Positions 23,894-34,054 of a stretch of 64,000 nucleotides of DNA are shown one piece after another. How positions within the stretch are numbered: position 1 is the first letter of the stretch; each line of letters opens with the position of its first letter. The notes under the pieces are model-generated. The model was not told the DNA's origin. It did not search any database and was given only the letters and a program-made list of their open reading frames with translations. The position numbers and the translations under genes were made by a program. The DNA comes from Candidatus Poribacteria bacterium (lineage in GTDB: Bacteria > Poribacteria > WGA-4E > WGA-3G), in the NCBI GenBank assembly GCA_003635195.1, contig PYIY01000211.1, positions 32,434 through 96,433 of the forward strand, read 5' to 3'.

Positions 23894-25036
23894 TTGATGT
23901 TCAATCATGAATTTCCGCCGATTGGTGGCGGTGGCGGCTGGGTCAGTCATTTCTTAGGTAAACACTTCGCGGCAGCAGGACACGACGTGCATCTGATTAC
24001 CTCGCAATTTCGAGATTGCCCGAAAGACGAAAAGGTGGAAGGCTTTCACGTGCATCGCGTACGCGCGCTTCGGAAAAATCGGGATGTATGTGCCGTACAC
24101 GAGATGCTAACCTACGCGGTCAGTTCAAGTCTCTACGGATTACAGTTTGCTAAGCAGTTTCAACCCGATATCGTCCAAGTCTTTTTTGGGATTCCCGCGG
24201 GTGGCGGTGCATATCTTCTGAAAAAACGGCGCAACGTGCCGTATGTCGTATTTTTGGGTGGACGCGATGTACCGAGCCGCAGTCCAGACCCACCCTATTA
24301 TCGCTGGTTATACCTGCTGCTAAAACCGGTCATCCGAGCGATTTGGGGTAACGCATCAGCAGTCGTTGCTTGTAGCGAAGGCTTGCGCGAACTTGCGCGA
24401 GAGACGGATTCGGAGATAAAAATGGATGTGATTCCCGATGCCGTGGATTTGGAAACTTTTACACCCGTCCAACGCGATGCCTATCCAGAAAAAATCCGAG
24501 TTCTCACAATCGGGAGACTCATCCCGCGTAAAGGGTTCCAATTTTTAATCCGCGCCCTGCCCCAAGTCCTTGAAAAGGTCTCACATAACTTTGAAATAGA
24601 GATTGTCGGTGATGGACCGTATCACGGAGAGCTTCTGAAGTTGGCGGAAAATCTCGGTGTAACCTCACACATCTGTTTCGCGGGCTCAGTGCCATATCCG
24701 AAATTACCAGAAAAATACCGAGATGCCGATATTTTTATCTTACCTTCACTCGCAGAAGGAATGCCGCTCGTCGTTTTGGAAGCCATGGGAACAGGACTCC
24801 CAATTGTTGTTAGTCGCGTTCAAGGCATTGATGAACTTGTGATAGATGGCGTTAACGGCGCACTGTTTGATCCGAGCGATGTTGATGGACTTGCAGACGC
24901 TCTTGCCAAAGTAATTAACGCCGGAGAAGTGCGCATTGAGATGGGCAAAGCGAGTGTTGAACGCGTCAAACCATACGATTGGAAAAACATCGCCGACGCT
25001 TATTTAGGCCTCTATGCTGATATTTTAGCGAATTAG
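23840..25036 (+). CDS. Glycosyltransferase family 4 (GT-B fold)
   Basis: This glycosyltransferase of about 398 aa has the GT4 layout. The N-terminal KILMFNHEFPPIGGGGGWV is the acceptor-side glycine loop. The C-terminal domain has GRLIPRKGFQFLIRALP and the nucleotide-sugar motif EGMPLVVLEAMGTGLPIV (E-x7-E). It transfers a sugar from a nucleotide donor to a lipid or glycan in the cytoplasm; donor and acceptor are unknown. I start at ATG 23840, whose ribosome binding site (GGAAGGCGGA) is the 3' arm of the L2 hairpin. GTG 23819 is also in frame. Starting at the internal ATG 23897 would cut the first beta strand (LKILMFN), so the module-encoded residues EPQGKLKI are probably real protein. Confidence 0.87.
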   Translation: MDIKPPTHLIEPQGKLKILMFNHEFPPIGGGGGWVSHFLGKHFAAAGHDVHLITSQFRDCPKDEKVEGFHVHRVRALRKNRDVCAVHEMLTYAVSSSLYGLQFAKQFQPDIVQVFFGIPAGGGAYLLKKRRNVPYVVFLGGRDVPSRSPDPPYYRWLYLLLKPVIRAIWGNASAVVACSEGLRELARETDSEIKMDVIPDAVDLETFTPVQRDAYPEKIRVLTIGRLIPRKGFQFLIRALPQVLEKVSHNFEIEIVGDGPYHGELLKLAENLGVTSHICFAGSVPYPKLPEKYRDADIFILPSLAEGMPLVVLEAMGTGLPIVVSRVQGIDELVIDGVNGALFDPSDVDGLADALAKVINAGEVRIEMGKASVERVKPYDWKNIADAYLGLYADILAN

Positions 25037-25071
25037 CCATCAGCCATCGGCTTTCAGCCTTCAGTGGTCGG
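25037..25071. repeat. Heptamer-repeat element E (left arm only)
   Basis: Units GCCATCA, GCCATCG, GCTTTCA, GCCTTCA, GTGGTCG follow the GT4 stop codon with a 7-nt period. No convincing right arm follows. Confidence 0.45.
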
Positions 25072-25138
25072 AAATCACTAATAAGTAAGAATGGCTATTT
25101 TTCTCACTGCTATTCTTTAGCGAAAGGAGAAGACACAC

Positions 25139-26593
25139 ATGCCCAGAACTAAGATTCTTGCTATCGGGGCAGGCGGTTTACAACGCGCCTTAACCCATGA
25201 ATTCGTCCATATCCTTAACGAACGAAATCTTTACAACGGCGGTATCTTCGTCGGACAACCGCGCGGCACCGAGAAAGCCGATGCTTTCAACCGACAGAAC
25301 GGGACATACCATGTCGTCACGTTTGACTCAAGTGGTATCCACGACATTCAACAGGTTTCAAGCGTTGTCGGGGCAACGACCCTCGCTACGGAAACCGGTC
25401 GTGAGCAGTTCTATGCCCAGACAGAAAACCCGCTTGACCTTATCCTTATCGGCGTAACCGAAGCAGGGATCGCTAAAGGGGAACTGGCGATGGATGTCTT
25501 GGATGAAACCCTCTACCGCTACTTTTGCCACCACGGTGCAGGTGCAACACTTTGCGTTATCAACACCGATAACCTTCGGAATAATGGCGATATTATCCGC
25601 GATATTCTCTGCAACGAATACCCCAAGCGAAGTGATAGTTACGCTGCGTGGCTGGAGACAAATGTCGGTTTTCTGAACGAAATGGGCGATCGACTCGTGC
25701 CACAGGTCTACGCTGTGCCTGACGAGATTCAGGCAGCTGCAAAGGCACAGATCGAAGGTCAAGATGAATTAATAACTTATGCCGAGCAATTTCCCGGTAC
25801 ACCCCTCATCTTAGAAGATTTGGAGAATCAGCTCCGTGTCCCCTTCGGTGAACTTGATGATTACGGTGTTATTGTCAGTCAGGAGAGCATCGAGCCGTAT
25901 CACGATTGGAAACTGCTCTTGGTGAATTCTGTCCATGTACCCGGGATTACACACAAAGGCACACTTTCCGACATCGAATATGTTAACGAAGCAGCGTCAC
26001 ACCCGACATTTGCCCCACATCTGGAGCGTCTGATGCATGGATATGCTGAGATCGTGGAGGCAGACATCCCCATAGCGGGTAAAAGTGCGCGAGCCTATAC
26101 ATTGGAATTCGTTGACCGCATCCGTAAAGTCAAAGACGACAACGCTCGGATTAACATCATTGAGACCGTGAAACTCCGCGAACGCGCTGCAGATATCGTC
26201 CGCTCACCGAACTACGATGCCAGCACAGAACTTTTCAAATCCGATTTTGCCTATTCCTTCGCGACGGTCCTCCGATTTCTAACGCCAAACGCAATCTCAT
26301 CTCTTGATGACTACAGGGGTATCACCGATACCGGTATAGCGTATGAAATCCGAGACCCTGACCGGACGATACAAGACATTCTAAGGGGCGCATTTGGCGC
26401 GAGCCGAACAGACGTGAAAGATCGGATTGAGACTATTTTCTCGAATGCGGCACTGTGGTCATCCGCTGGAGCTGCGTCACCGACCGGTTTGGAAGGGAAT
26501 CGGGATTTTATGGAACGGGTTGGGCAGTATTATCATCGATTGGTTAACGGCGAGACGTGTCTTGAGGTATTGGAGGGTATCTCCACAAAATAG
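25139..26593 (+). CDS. Mannitol-dehydrogenase-family oxidoreductase
   Basis: This 484-aa protein fits the polyol-specific long-chain dehydrogenase family (mannitol 2-dehydrogenase, fructuronate and tagaturonate reductases). The N-terminus ILAIGAGGLQRALTHEF is the NAD-binding loop. CVINTDNLRNNGD and FLNEMGDRLVP match the family's CNDNxxxNG and NxMVDRIVP regions. The catalytic signature K-x4-N-x2-H is intact (Lys258, Asn263, His266 in KLLLVNSVH). The exact sugar acid or polyol is not deducible; the divergent wording around these motifs argues against naming MtlD or UxaB. ATG 25139 follows AAAGGAG. It ends 44 nt from the oppositely oriented fucokinase gene. Confidence 0.78.
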   Translation: MPRTKILAIGAGGLQRALTHEFVHILNERNLYNGGIFVGQPRGTEKADAFNRQNGTYHVVTFDSSGIHDIQQVSSVVGATTLATETGREQFYAQTENPLDLILIGVTEAGIAKGELAMDVLDETLYRYFCHHGAGATLCVINTDNLRNNGDIIRDILCNEYPKRSDSYAAWLETNVGFLNEMGDRLVPQVYAVPDEIQAAAKAQIEGQDELITYAEQFPGTPLILEDLENQLRVPFGELDDYGVIVSQESIEPYHDWKLLLVNSVHVPGITHKGTLSDIEYVNEAASHPTFAPHLERLMHGYAEIVEADIPIAGKSARAYTLEFVDRIRKVKDDNARINIIETVKLRERAADIVRSPNYDASTELFKSDFAYSFATVLRFLTPNAISSLDDYRGITDTGIAYEIRDPDRTIQDILRGAFGASRTDVKDRIETIFSNAALWSSAGAASPTGLEGNRDFMERVGQYYHRLVNGETCLEVLEGISTK

Positions 26594-26636
26594 AAGGTAG
26601 ATGTGCAGCAATAGTAGCGTTGAATATAAATCCCGC

Positions 26637-29432
26637 TCAAGTTGCCACCTGTGACGGATAGGGGATCGCCGGTGTCTGTACCAATCGTTTCTCAATTGCC
26701 GCCCTCGCGCCCGCATCCTTTGCCAGCAACACCAAAAACCCACCTCCACCAGCCCCGGTAATTCCGTAACCGGTGCATAAATCAGTAACCGATTCCAACA
26801 AGGCATCAATCATTGGATTCGTTGTGTGAGGATTGATAATTTTTTTTCCTTCCCAATAGCGCGTTAGAAGGAAACCAAACTGCTCAATATCTCCGACGAC
26901 CAACGCATCGCGCATCAAATAGGCCTCAGCGCGCAGTTGCGTCAACGTGGAAACCAAGTCTCTCCGGCGGGATAGCCAATCAGCGACTACCTGTTCCAGA
27001 ATATTCTTCGCCACTCGTTGCTGTCCTGTATAAACCAATAGGAACCGCTCCGATAATGCCTGTGAAGTCTCAGGCATTAGAAAAATCCGATCTATGGTGA
27101 ACCGCTGAGGCATCCCCGGCTGCGTTGTCGTCAGTTTCCACCCCGGCACAATGCCACCGACCTGGTCTTGCCAGCCACCACAGGAAGTGAGCAGCTGCTC
27201 AACGGCAAGGACCTGATTGAACAACGCCTCGTCTGTCCATTGCCGCCCCATCAACTGCCAAAGTGCCATCACCAAACCGCCAGAGAGAATGCTGCTGGTT
27301 CCCAGTCCTGAACCCATCGGGACATTGCAATAACTTATCAGTTCTATACCAGGGAATTCAGGAGTGGAACCTACTATGCGGAAGGCGTTATCTGTCACTT
27401 CAACCTGACCTGATGCTGTCAAGACTGTGCGGTGTAACGCCAATGGATCCTTCAGATGAATGGGGGTATTGAGCGATTCAACATCGTGAATCTCCGCTTC
27501 CTTTTTTTGATCTATAGACTTTAGCCGGATAATCGGTTCAGGAATCCGGCGAGCGGTAACAGAGATTGGATAGCACCCCTTCAATAACAAGGCAACATTC
27601 AACACCGCTCCCCCTTTCTCCAAGCTAATTGGCGGCGTATCAGTCCACCCCCCGGCGAGATCAACTCGAACCGGCAAACGGACGTTCACAGCAGGGAACG
27701 AACCAGTTACAGATTGTAGATTGGGCTGTGTTGGACTGCTGGGCGTGACAATGCTCTTCGACACAGCTTCACGGACAGCAGCAAATGCCTGCGTATAGTG
27801 GGCATCATGCATCTGTTTATAGTCTGGTTTGCCGATGGAAGGTAGGACGGGTATTTGCTTAGTCAGCGGGGGTGTTTCTATAAATGAAAGGCAGAGGTCG
27901 GCGGCAATTTTGTGTAATCGTGCCCGGTGCAACGGGTTATCAATGTGTCCGATGGCCGCATCAAAGATCGACATCGCCCGCTCATATCCGTAGGGTGTCA
28001 AGAACGTCCGAAACAAGGGACGGACATCCGCATCCGCTTCTGTCCGGACCGTCTCCACGATGGATGCTGATACTTTCGCGGCTTCTGCTTGTTGCTGTTG
28101 AACGAAAGCTTCCACCGTATCAGCACGTAACATGAGTTCGCCCATAGAGAGCCGCTCACTGTCCTGCCATGCTGCCCCGGGCTTCTGAAACCAATCGGGC
28201 CGCGTAATTGAATCTCCTATTGAAACGCTGAACGTAACATTCAGATCGTCGGTGTGATAGACGGGGTAGAGGCGCGCATGCCAGAGGCAACGTTGGGAAA
28301 CGTCACTGGTTTCCCAAAGGACATCGGGCGTTAATTTATGTTGACGGAGCCATTGGAAAATCGGCACGCCGAAGAGCGTGGCATCGTCCCCACAAGCGGT
28401 TGGCACATCTGTCACACCGTAAGTCAGGTTCACCCAGCCCTTGTCCAAGGGAATCTGACACAAAATTGACGTGTGTGCCTTAAGTGGGTGTTGAATCATT
28501 TCAAGGTACTCTTGCGTTGTGCCGGCGTGGAGAAAGGCAAGTGATGGTGGACTCCAGACACCGAACCGAAGCGGAGACAACGTTTCCCACAATGGGATGC
28601 GAAGGATTGGGTGTTTGCTCGTCCATTGCCGAAAATCCGTTTCGGTTGCCATTGCAGGGAGCATGTCACCGTACAAATCAATGGAAACGTCCTCTGCAAA
28701 CCGGTGGGCTACCGATTGCAACTGCGCCACAGCAGCTGGACGAAAGAGTAAAACGCCAGTGTCAATCGCCACCCTACCCTCGGGATCGCAAATGTCTGCC
28801 GCACGTAACCTTTCAGCGGGGTACTTTTGTAGACAGCGTCGGACTTCACGCGTGTTTGGAGCAACATCATAAACACCGTGTCGACTCCCTAATTCAGCAT
28901 CCCCCCAATAAGCAACTCCTGTCACGTCCACATCTTCTGGCAGTGTAATAATTGCCTCGGAGAGTGGGGTGTTCAAGTGCATCCACGTGTCTCCACAGGC
29001 AACCACCACCCCCGCATCAATATGAGCCCCCATAACCGTGAGAAAGTGATACATCACCTCAAAGATGGAGGGCATTGGTGGCGGAAGCGGGGCGAAAATT
29101 TTTCCGAGAAGGCTTTGATGCGGAATCCGCCGGCTGTCGCCACCGGAGTGGAGTATAAGAAGCCGGGATGTCCATTCAGTTGTCTCTTGACAGCCGCTTC
29201 CCAAATGTCTGAGGACGTGGAGCGTTGCACCCCCGCTGCCAATTCGCATTCCATTCGGATCCGGAATAACCGAATATTCTGTCTCTGGATGGAGGATACC
29301 AGCTCTTTTGAGACGTTGGAGTTGAAGCCGGTAGACCCTCGCTTGCGCCTCGTTTGTAGCAGTGAGAACGCATCTGTCCCAGACCTTGTCGCGCAGGACG
29401 TGATCGTTTTGAGGCTGCTGGTACACTGTCAT
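26637..29432 (-). CDS. fkp: Bifunctional fucokinase / fucose-1-phosphate guanylyltransferase
   Basis: This 931-aa protein has the architecture of FKP/FKGP, which turns free L-fucose into GDP-fucose. The N-terminal pyrophosphorylase part shows PNGMRIGSGGATLHVL and LHSGGDSRRIPHQSLLGKIF. The C-terminal GHMP kinase part shows all three motifs: VRVDLAGGWTDTPP (about residue 587), PMGSGLGTSSILSGG (about 706) and TGAGGGGFLVLLA (about 889). The substrate assignment rests on the family; a related sugar such as D-arabinose, or a heptose kinase fusion, remains possible. It lies last in a minus-strand run with two GT2 glycosyltransferases and an STT3-like protein, which suggests a fucosylated or deoxy-sugar-bearing glycan. 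Confidence 0.87.
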   Translation of the reverse strand: MTVYQQPQNDHVLRDKVWDRCVLTATNEAQARVYRLQLQRLKRAGILHPETEYSVIPDPNGMRIGSGGATLHVLRHLGSGCQETTEWTSRLLILHSGGDSRRIPHQSLLGKIFAPLPPPMPSIFEVMYHFLTVMGAHIDAGVVVACGDTWMHLNTPLSEAIITLPEDVDVTGVAYWGDAELGSRHGVYDVAPNTREVRRCLQKYPAERLRAADICDPEGRVAIDTGVLLFRPAAVAQLQSVAHRFAEDVSIDLYGDMLPAMATETDFRQWTSKHPILRIPLWETLSPLRFGVWSPPSLAFLHAGTTQEYLEMIQHPLKAHTSILCQIPLDKGWVNLTYGVTDVPTACGDDATLFGVPIFQWLRQHKLTPDVLWETSDVSQRCLWHARLYPVYHTDDLNVTFSVSIGDSITRPDWFQKPGAAWQDSERLSMGELMLRADTVEAFVQQQQAEAAKVSASIVETVRTEADADVRPLFRTFLTPYGYERAMSIFDAAIGHIDNPLHRARLHKIAADLCLSFIETPPLTKQIPVLPSIGKPDYKQMHDAHYTQAFAAVREAVSKSIVTPSSPTQPNLQSVTGSFPAVNVRLPVRVDLAGGWTDTPPISLEKGGAVLNVALLLKGCYPISVTARRIPEPIIRLKSIDQKKEAEIHDVESLNTPIHLKDPLALHRTVLTASGQVEVTDNAFRIVGSTPEFPGIELISYCNVPMGSGLGTSSILSGGLVMALWQLMGRQWTDEALFNQVLAVEQLLTSCGGWQDQVGGIVPGWKLTTTQPGMPQRFTIDRIFLMPETSQALSERFLLVYTGQQRVAKNILEQVVADWLSRRRDLVSTLTQLRAEAYLMRDALVVGDIEQFGFLLTRYWEGKKIINPHTTNPMIDALLESVTDLCTGYGITGAGGGGFLVLLAKDAGARAAIEKRLVQTPAIPYPSQVAT

Positions 29433-29509
29433 TTCCCTTTACAATTGGAAGCGTGAATGTGAAATCTGAAGTGGGAGGTGTTTGTCAAGAATCACCCTCA
29501 ATCTACAAC

Positions 29510-30451
29510 TCAATCTACAACAATATCATCGTACTTTTTCCAATGATTTTTCTTATTGCAGAGCCTGACTTTTAGCCAAAGTGGCATGTACTTGTGATTG
29601 CTACCTAAAAAATAGCCCAGGAACCTCATAAACTCATAAAACATTGCGTAAGGCAGATGTTTCACGTTGCCGTGACTCACTATGTATTGACATTCGGCTT
29701 TGAGATATTTCAAGCCTTCAAAAACGAACTTCCCTTTCGGATATTCTATCTTTTCATGCCGATACACATAAGGTAACGTCGCACCCGTATCGAAGAACCG
29801 ATGGAATACCTGTCTTAAAGAGTAATCATGAGAATGATACACCACAGACTCACCCGCATAGGCAATTTTATAACCGGCTAACAACACTCTTTTCGCCCAT
29901 TCTTGATCTTCACTCATCAGCATCTCTGGTATTTTTATCGCTTTCCAAACGTCCTTTCGGACGGCGGCGTTCGTATTGGAGAAAAACATTCGATTTTTGA
30001 TATGAATCTTACCGTGGACATCCGGTGCCAATACATAACTCTTCGGTGGATAAGCATATTGAATAAAAAAATCCTCCATGGGGCTTGCATTTTTTTTCGG
30101 ATGCTGTCTCCCAAACACACCAGCTACTCTTGAATCCTTAAAAGGGTTTAGCAATTTCGCGAGCCACTGTCTATCTTTTATGACAACGTCCGCCGACAAG
30201 AAGATTAGGTAATTTCCTTTTGCCAGAGACGCGCCGTAGTTTCGCGTACCCCCATAATTATAATCATCTTCTTCAACATGAATAAACTTGACAGGAAAAC
30301 CTTTTGCGATTTCGGGCGTTTTGTCGTCAGAGGAATCTAAAATGATAGTTTCGATCTCACCCGAAAAATCCTGACGATAAACGCTGCGAAGTAAGTCGCC
30401 AATATTACTTTCCACATTTTTGGTGGGAAGGATGATACTGACTGTTGTCAT
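29510..30451 (-). CDS. Glycosyltransferase family 2, rhamnosyl/galactosyl type
   Basis: This protein of about 313 aa begins MTTVSIILPTKNVESNIGDLL, the standard GT2 opening, followed by IIILDSSDDKTPEIAK-type strand and loop. The DxD-like position is FLSADVVIKDRQWLAKL, and ED lies in LMSEDQEWAKRV, the usual catalytic base region. The late VVYHSHDYSLRQVFHRFFDTG matches the rhamnosyltransferase-like subgroup. ATG 30451 is chosen, 10 nt after the stop of the upstream GT2 gene. The frame is open further, to 30514, but that would overlap the upstream gene. The gene's end overlaps a short tandem repeat (CAATCTACAACT twice, about 29506-29525). Confidence 0.85.
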   Translation of the reverse strand: MTTVSIILPTKNVESNIGDLLRSVYRQDFSGEIETIILDSSDDKTPEIAKGFPVKFIHVEEDDYNYGGTRNYGASLAKGNYLIFLSADVVIKDRQWLAKLLNPFKDSRVAGVFGRQHPKKNASPMEDFFIQYAYPPKSYVLAPDVHGKIHIKNRMFFSNTNAAVRKDVWKAIKIPEMLMSEDQEWAKRVLLAGYKIAYAGESVVYHSHDYSLRQVFHRFFDTGATLPYVYRHEKIEYPKGKFVFEGLKYLKAECQYIVSHGNVKHLPYAMFYEFMRFLGYFLGSNHKYMPLWLKVRLCNKKNHWKKYDDIVVD

Positions 30452-30461
30452 GTCAATTACG

Positions 30462-31628
30462 CTATGGACTTTTGGAGTCCATCCTAATTGGTCTTTTTTC
30501 TGTTGGGATGCCAAGCATACTGAGAAAGAAGGCAGAAAAGACCGTCTGTGTGCCTAATACTATCAAAAGCAGTGAGAAGAGTGCCGGTCTGATCTCCTGC
30601 AATGCACCAAAGCCACTTTTCACCCAGCTATACGCAATCCAACCATCAATCAGGAATCCCGCGACAAATGGCACCAAACCAAGAATTAAGCCTCGCTCAA
30701 GGGTAAAATGACGATGCACAAACTGAATCAGCGAACCACTCTTGGAAAACCCACGATGGCGGCTTAAAGTTTGTGCAGAGAGCCCCAGCAACAAAATCTG
30801 ATATCCGAGCAGACACAATAGGCATGCCAAAACCATTACGTGAATATCGTAGGCACGCCCGCCTATTTGCAAAGGACCGGGGAGCAGTGCGACGGTTCCA
30901 ACTAAGCCCAGCAGGAAAAGTAGAAGACCGGGAATAAGAAATAGATAGGTGGGTGACAGCATCAGCATAAACCGCAGATGTCGCCAACCATCCCGAAAGG
31001 AATTCAGTTTCGATTCGCCCTTGCGAGGATAATAGGTTATCGGGACCTCTGCGATTTTGAGGTGTGCCTTTGTTGCGTTGATAACCATTTCCGAAGCAAA
31101 CTCCATCCCTATTGTCTGGAGTTCCATCTGTTGATAAGCTTCGCGAGTAAAGGCACGCATCCCGCAGTGTGCATCGGAGACACCAGCGCGAAACAATAGG
31201 TTCAGGATACCTGTCAAAACAGGGTTACCGATATATCGGTGTAACTTGGGCATCGCTCCAGGAAGTATCTTGCCTTTTAACCTGCTGCCTATGACGAAAT
31301 CATAACCGTTGCGTAAGGGCGCAATGAACCGCGCTAAGTCTGTGAAATCGTAGGTATCATCGGAATCACCTATGATAATATATTCTCCTTCTGCAGCGGC
31401 AATCCCCGCCAGATAAGCAGCACCGTAACCCCGTAAGGATTGATGAACGACGCGCGCGCCGAGACACTCAGCAATCGCGACAGAGGCATCGGTGGATCCA
31501 TTGTCCGCAACAACGACTTCACCCTGAATACCAAGTTCTTTCAGAGTGTTCAATGCTTTCTGAATGCAGGTGCCGAGTGTCTCTTCTTCATTGAGACAAG
31601 GCATGACAACGGAAACTTCTATTTCCAT
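30462..31628 (-). CDS. Polyprenyl-phosphate glycosyltransferase (DPM1/GtrB-like)
   Basis: This 388-aa GT2 enzyme has C-terminal membrane segments. The catalytic domain shows VSVVMPCLNEEETLGTCI, VVVADNGSTDAS, GDSDDTYDF (the DxD site) and YPRKGESKLNSFRDGWRHL, all typical of dolichol- or polyprenyl-phosphate sugar synthases. About four hydrophobic segments follow from residue 230. It would charge a lipid carrier with one sugar at the inner face of the membrane, a natural donor step for the STT3-like protein encoded just upstream. ATG 31628 lies 15 nt after the STT3-like stop, so the genes are co-transcribed. Confidence 0.88.
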   Translation of the reverse strand: MEIEVSVVMPCLNEEETLGTCIQKALNTLKELGIQGEVVVADNGSTDASVAIAECLGARVVHQSLRGYGAAYLAGIAAAEGEYIIIGDSDDTYDFTDLARFIAPLRNGYDFVIGSRLKGKILPGAMPKLHRYIGNPVLTGILNLLFRAGVSDAHCGMRAFTREAYQQMELQTIGMEFASEMVINATKAHLKIAEVPITYYPRKGESKLNSFRDGWRHLRFMLMLSPTYLFLIPGLLLFLLGLVGTVALLPGPLQIGGRAYDIHVMVLACLLCLLGYQILLLGLSAQTLSRHRGFSKSGSLIQFVHRHFTLERGLILGLVPFVAGFLIDGWIAYSWVKSGFGALQEIRPALFSLLLIVLGTQTVFSAFFLSMLGIPTEKRPIRMDSKSP

Positions 31629-31642
31629 GACATATTCCTTTT

Positions 31643-34045
31643 CTATTTTTTATCTGTCTTCTTCGTTTTGGTCTGTTCCCACTTTGTTGTCAGGTATTTC
31701 TCATTTGCCTCTATACCAGGAGGATAGCGAAGTTCCCAAACTTTTATGTCTATGTTATCATCTTTATCTGTTGGATATACAGGAACGAAAGCTTCGCTAT
31801 GTTCACCTCGCAAGAATAACTTGATGGCGAGACTATTCCAACCGATGGATGGAATGTAATAAGCCCTTTGCAGTTTAGTTTCGGAGTCAAAATATAAAAC
31901 GACTCCTCCGTTTTCAATATCCACTGAAATTTGAGAAATGGGATTGCTAACGGTCCTTTGAACCTTTACGTCAAGGTCAGTTTTATCCTCAGTTTCTGTG
32001 TTGTTCTCGTTTTTAAATTGTGCCGTGATGGTTAATGTTTCAGGTGAAGCCCGGGCAATATCAATGAAAGATAAAGGCGTATCTTGCTCTCGCGGTTGCA
32101 TTCGGTACGGTGTTCCGATAGGTGTTTCTGTTCGCCTCAGTCTATAGAGGCTGAACTGCCTGTCACCGTTTTCATCGCTGCCAATAGACGAATACGTTCT
32201 GGATCTTGTTATCACATCCTGCTCTGTCAACATCAGATGCGTGACTTGATATGTTTTTAAAAAGGAGAGCACCTCTTGCTCGTCTTGCGCACAGCAGACA
32301 TGTCGGTAAAAAAGATATATCCGTTTGATGAACTGGTCGGAATCAATGATTGTACCGACATCGCCGAGGACATTCAGTTGTATGCCAAAATTCCAATGTG
32401 CAGCTATTACAGATTCTTGTGGCAACGTCCCCTTCATCCACTGATAAGCTGCTGCGCGACTGTTTTGCCCTGGAACCGGAGCGCGCATGCGGGCGGCGGC
32501 GTGAATGGCCCTGTGTGCATGTCCACCGAGGGGTGTCCAGAAGAGTACAAGTATTAAAACGGTAGTAGCAATAGTTGTTGTTATCTGTTTCTCTCGGATC
32601 TGTGAGTAGACTATCTCCATGTCTTTGAGTTTTTGTATGAGGTGCGTGGGAAAAAACCATAGGAGCCAGGCGGTCCCGTAAGCGAGCGGCATACCAACAA
32701 GGAAATCATGTCGGACAGCACCTCGTGATAGTCCTACCCATAAGAAAAACCATCCAAGCATCGCGAGTATAACAAGTTCATTTTTTGATTTTTCTTTTCG
32801 GAAGCTTGCAATGCCAAAAGACAAGACGGTTAGAACCAACGAAACAAAGAAAAGGATATTACAAGTGTCTTCTCCAACCCATCCGTTGAGATGATCCCGA
32901 AAGAACGTTGTTGAGGCAAACAGGGACAGTGAAACTACCATCGGAATTCCTTTCAATTTCCATAAATGGAGACTCGCTGCTATTAACCCGACACTGCCTA
33001 AAACAAAAATTGTACCGTATCGATCCCACCAATATCTGAAATTTGGGTCGGCTAATTCCCCGATGGTCTGCATGAATTGGTTCTCATGAAACGGATATGC
33101 TGTTTCTTCAAAAGTGCTAGCTTGCGTAATGATATAAGCGACCCCTGCTATAATGCTAAGCAATGTTAGCCCCCATGCCAGTTTTCGTGCATAGCGGCGT
33201 AATTGCTCTACGTAGGTCAGTAGCAGATATCTTATGCTGCGCAATATAAGGACTACCAACGGTGGAAAGAGCATAATCGCAGCAAGGTGTGTATTAGAAC
33301 TGTATCCGCTTCGGTAGGCGGGGCTTATAAAATAGAGCCAGGGAACAAACATAAGCGTCCAGAGGACATACTCTATGAGGCGATCTTCTGTGTCTGTGGT
33401 ACAAAATTTCCAAAGTTCTAAGGCAATTATAATGATGAGGAAGAACCCAAACCCTTCCCAACTCATTCCACCAAGAAAGACAATGGCACCGCAGAGCGCG
33501 GTTGTTATCCATCTCCGCCATCCCAACTCCATGCGCTCTTTCCAGAGGTAACTTATCACCGCAAAAATACCGAACATCCAGCACCACGCGTCTCTGTCAC
33601 CGAAACCAACGGAACTGCGCTCAATACTCCCCGGTAAAGTTGCAAGGAGTAGGATAACAGTAGCAGCGAAGTAGAATCCAAAGACACGGGCAAGAAAAAG
33701 ACAAAGCACACCGAGCCCAATAATGAAACAGAGGGTGGGAAGATAAATTTGAATATGGTACAGTGTCAGTTCTGGAAAGATCCACCCGATTGATTTGTGG
33801 GCATAAACGATGGCATAAGCGTAGAGAGACAAAAGTTGTCCATTGTCTCTACCCTCTGGTAGCCATCGGTGCATATCGCGTGCTGGGAGAACATTTTGCT
33901 CAGCGATCTCTTGTGCCTGTAGGGCGTAGAGATAGGCATCATTAGAGGTAAATTGATTGTCAGGTAATCTGCCGACACCTTGGACGCGGATCCAGCAGGC
34001 AAGTAGCAGAATCGCACAGAGAAGAATTTTTTGGTAGAACTTCAT
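31643..34045 (-). CDS. STT3/PglB/AglB-like oligosaccharyltransferase
   Basis: This 800-aa protein has about a dozen membrane segments and a C-terminal soluble domain. STT3 hallmarks are present. A first acidic loop carries SNDAYLYAL (Asp36). PGSIERSSVGFGDRDAW (Asp150, Asp152) follows, matching the PGxxxRSxAGxxDNE region. A Glu pair lies in the external loop (TFEETAYPF, about 313), and there is an Arg loop (RGAVRHDF). The sequon-binding WWDYG motif is reduced to HWNFG (residues 550-554, in SVIAAHWNFGIQL). Known members transfer lipid-linked glycans to Asn in N-x-S/T. The changed motif could mean altered acceptor recognition, so I call it STT3-like rather than a proven oligosaccharyltransferase. 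It is preceded by an outer-membrane barrel gene and followed by a polyprenyl-phosphate glycosyltransferase. Confidence 0.82.
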   Translation of the reverse strand: MKFYQKILLCAILLLACWIRVQGVGRLPDNQFTSNDAYLYALQAQEIAEQNVLPARDMHRWLPEGRDNGQLLSLYAYAIVYAHKSIGWIFPELTLYHIQIYLPTLCFIIGLGVLCLFLARVFGFYFAATVILLLATLPGSIERSSVGFGDRDAWCWMFGIFAVISYLWKERMELGWRRWITTALCGAIVFLGGMSWEGFGFFLIIIIALELWKFCTTDTEDRLIEYVLWTLMFVPWLYFISPAYRSGYSSNTHLAAIMLFPPLVVLILRSIRYLLLTYVEQLRRYARKLAWGLTLLSIIAGVAYIITQASTFEETAYPFHENQFMQTIGELADPNFRYWWDRYGTIFVLGSVGLIAASLHLWKLKGIPMVVSLSLFASTTFFRDHLNGWVGEDTCNILFFVSLVLTVLSFGIASFRKEKSKNELVILAMLGWFFLWVGLSRGAVRHDFLVGMPLAYGTAWLLWFFPTHLIQKLKDMEIVYSQIREKQITTTIATTVLILVLFWTPLGGHAHRAIHAAARMRAPVPGQNSRAAAYQWMKGTLPQESVIAAHWNFGIQLNVLGDVGTIIDSDQFIKRIYLFYRHVCCAQDEQEVLSFLKTYQVTHLMLTEQDVITRSRTYSSIGSDENGDRQFSLYRLRRTETPIGTPYRMQPREQDTPLSFIDIARASPETLTITAQFKNENNTETEDKTDLDVKVQRTVSNPISQISVDIENGGVVLYFDSETKLQRAYYIPSIGWNSLAIKLFLRGEHSEAFVPVYPTDKDDNIDIKVWELRYPPGIEANEKYLTTKWEQTKTKKTDKK

Positions 34046-34054
34046 AATGTTGTA

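Noticed and set aside
25139..26593. Specific naming as mannitol dehydrogenase or tagaturonate reductase
   Set aside because: The catalytic K-N-H set is clear, but substrate-determining regions diverge from both, so only the family is named.
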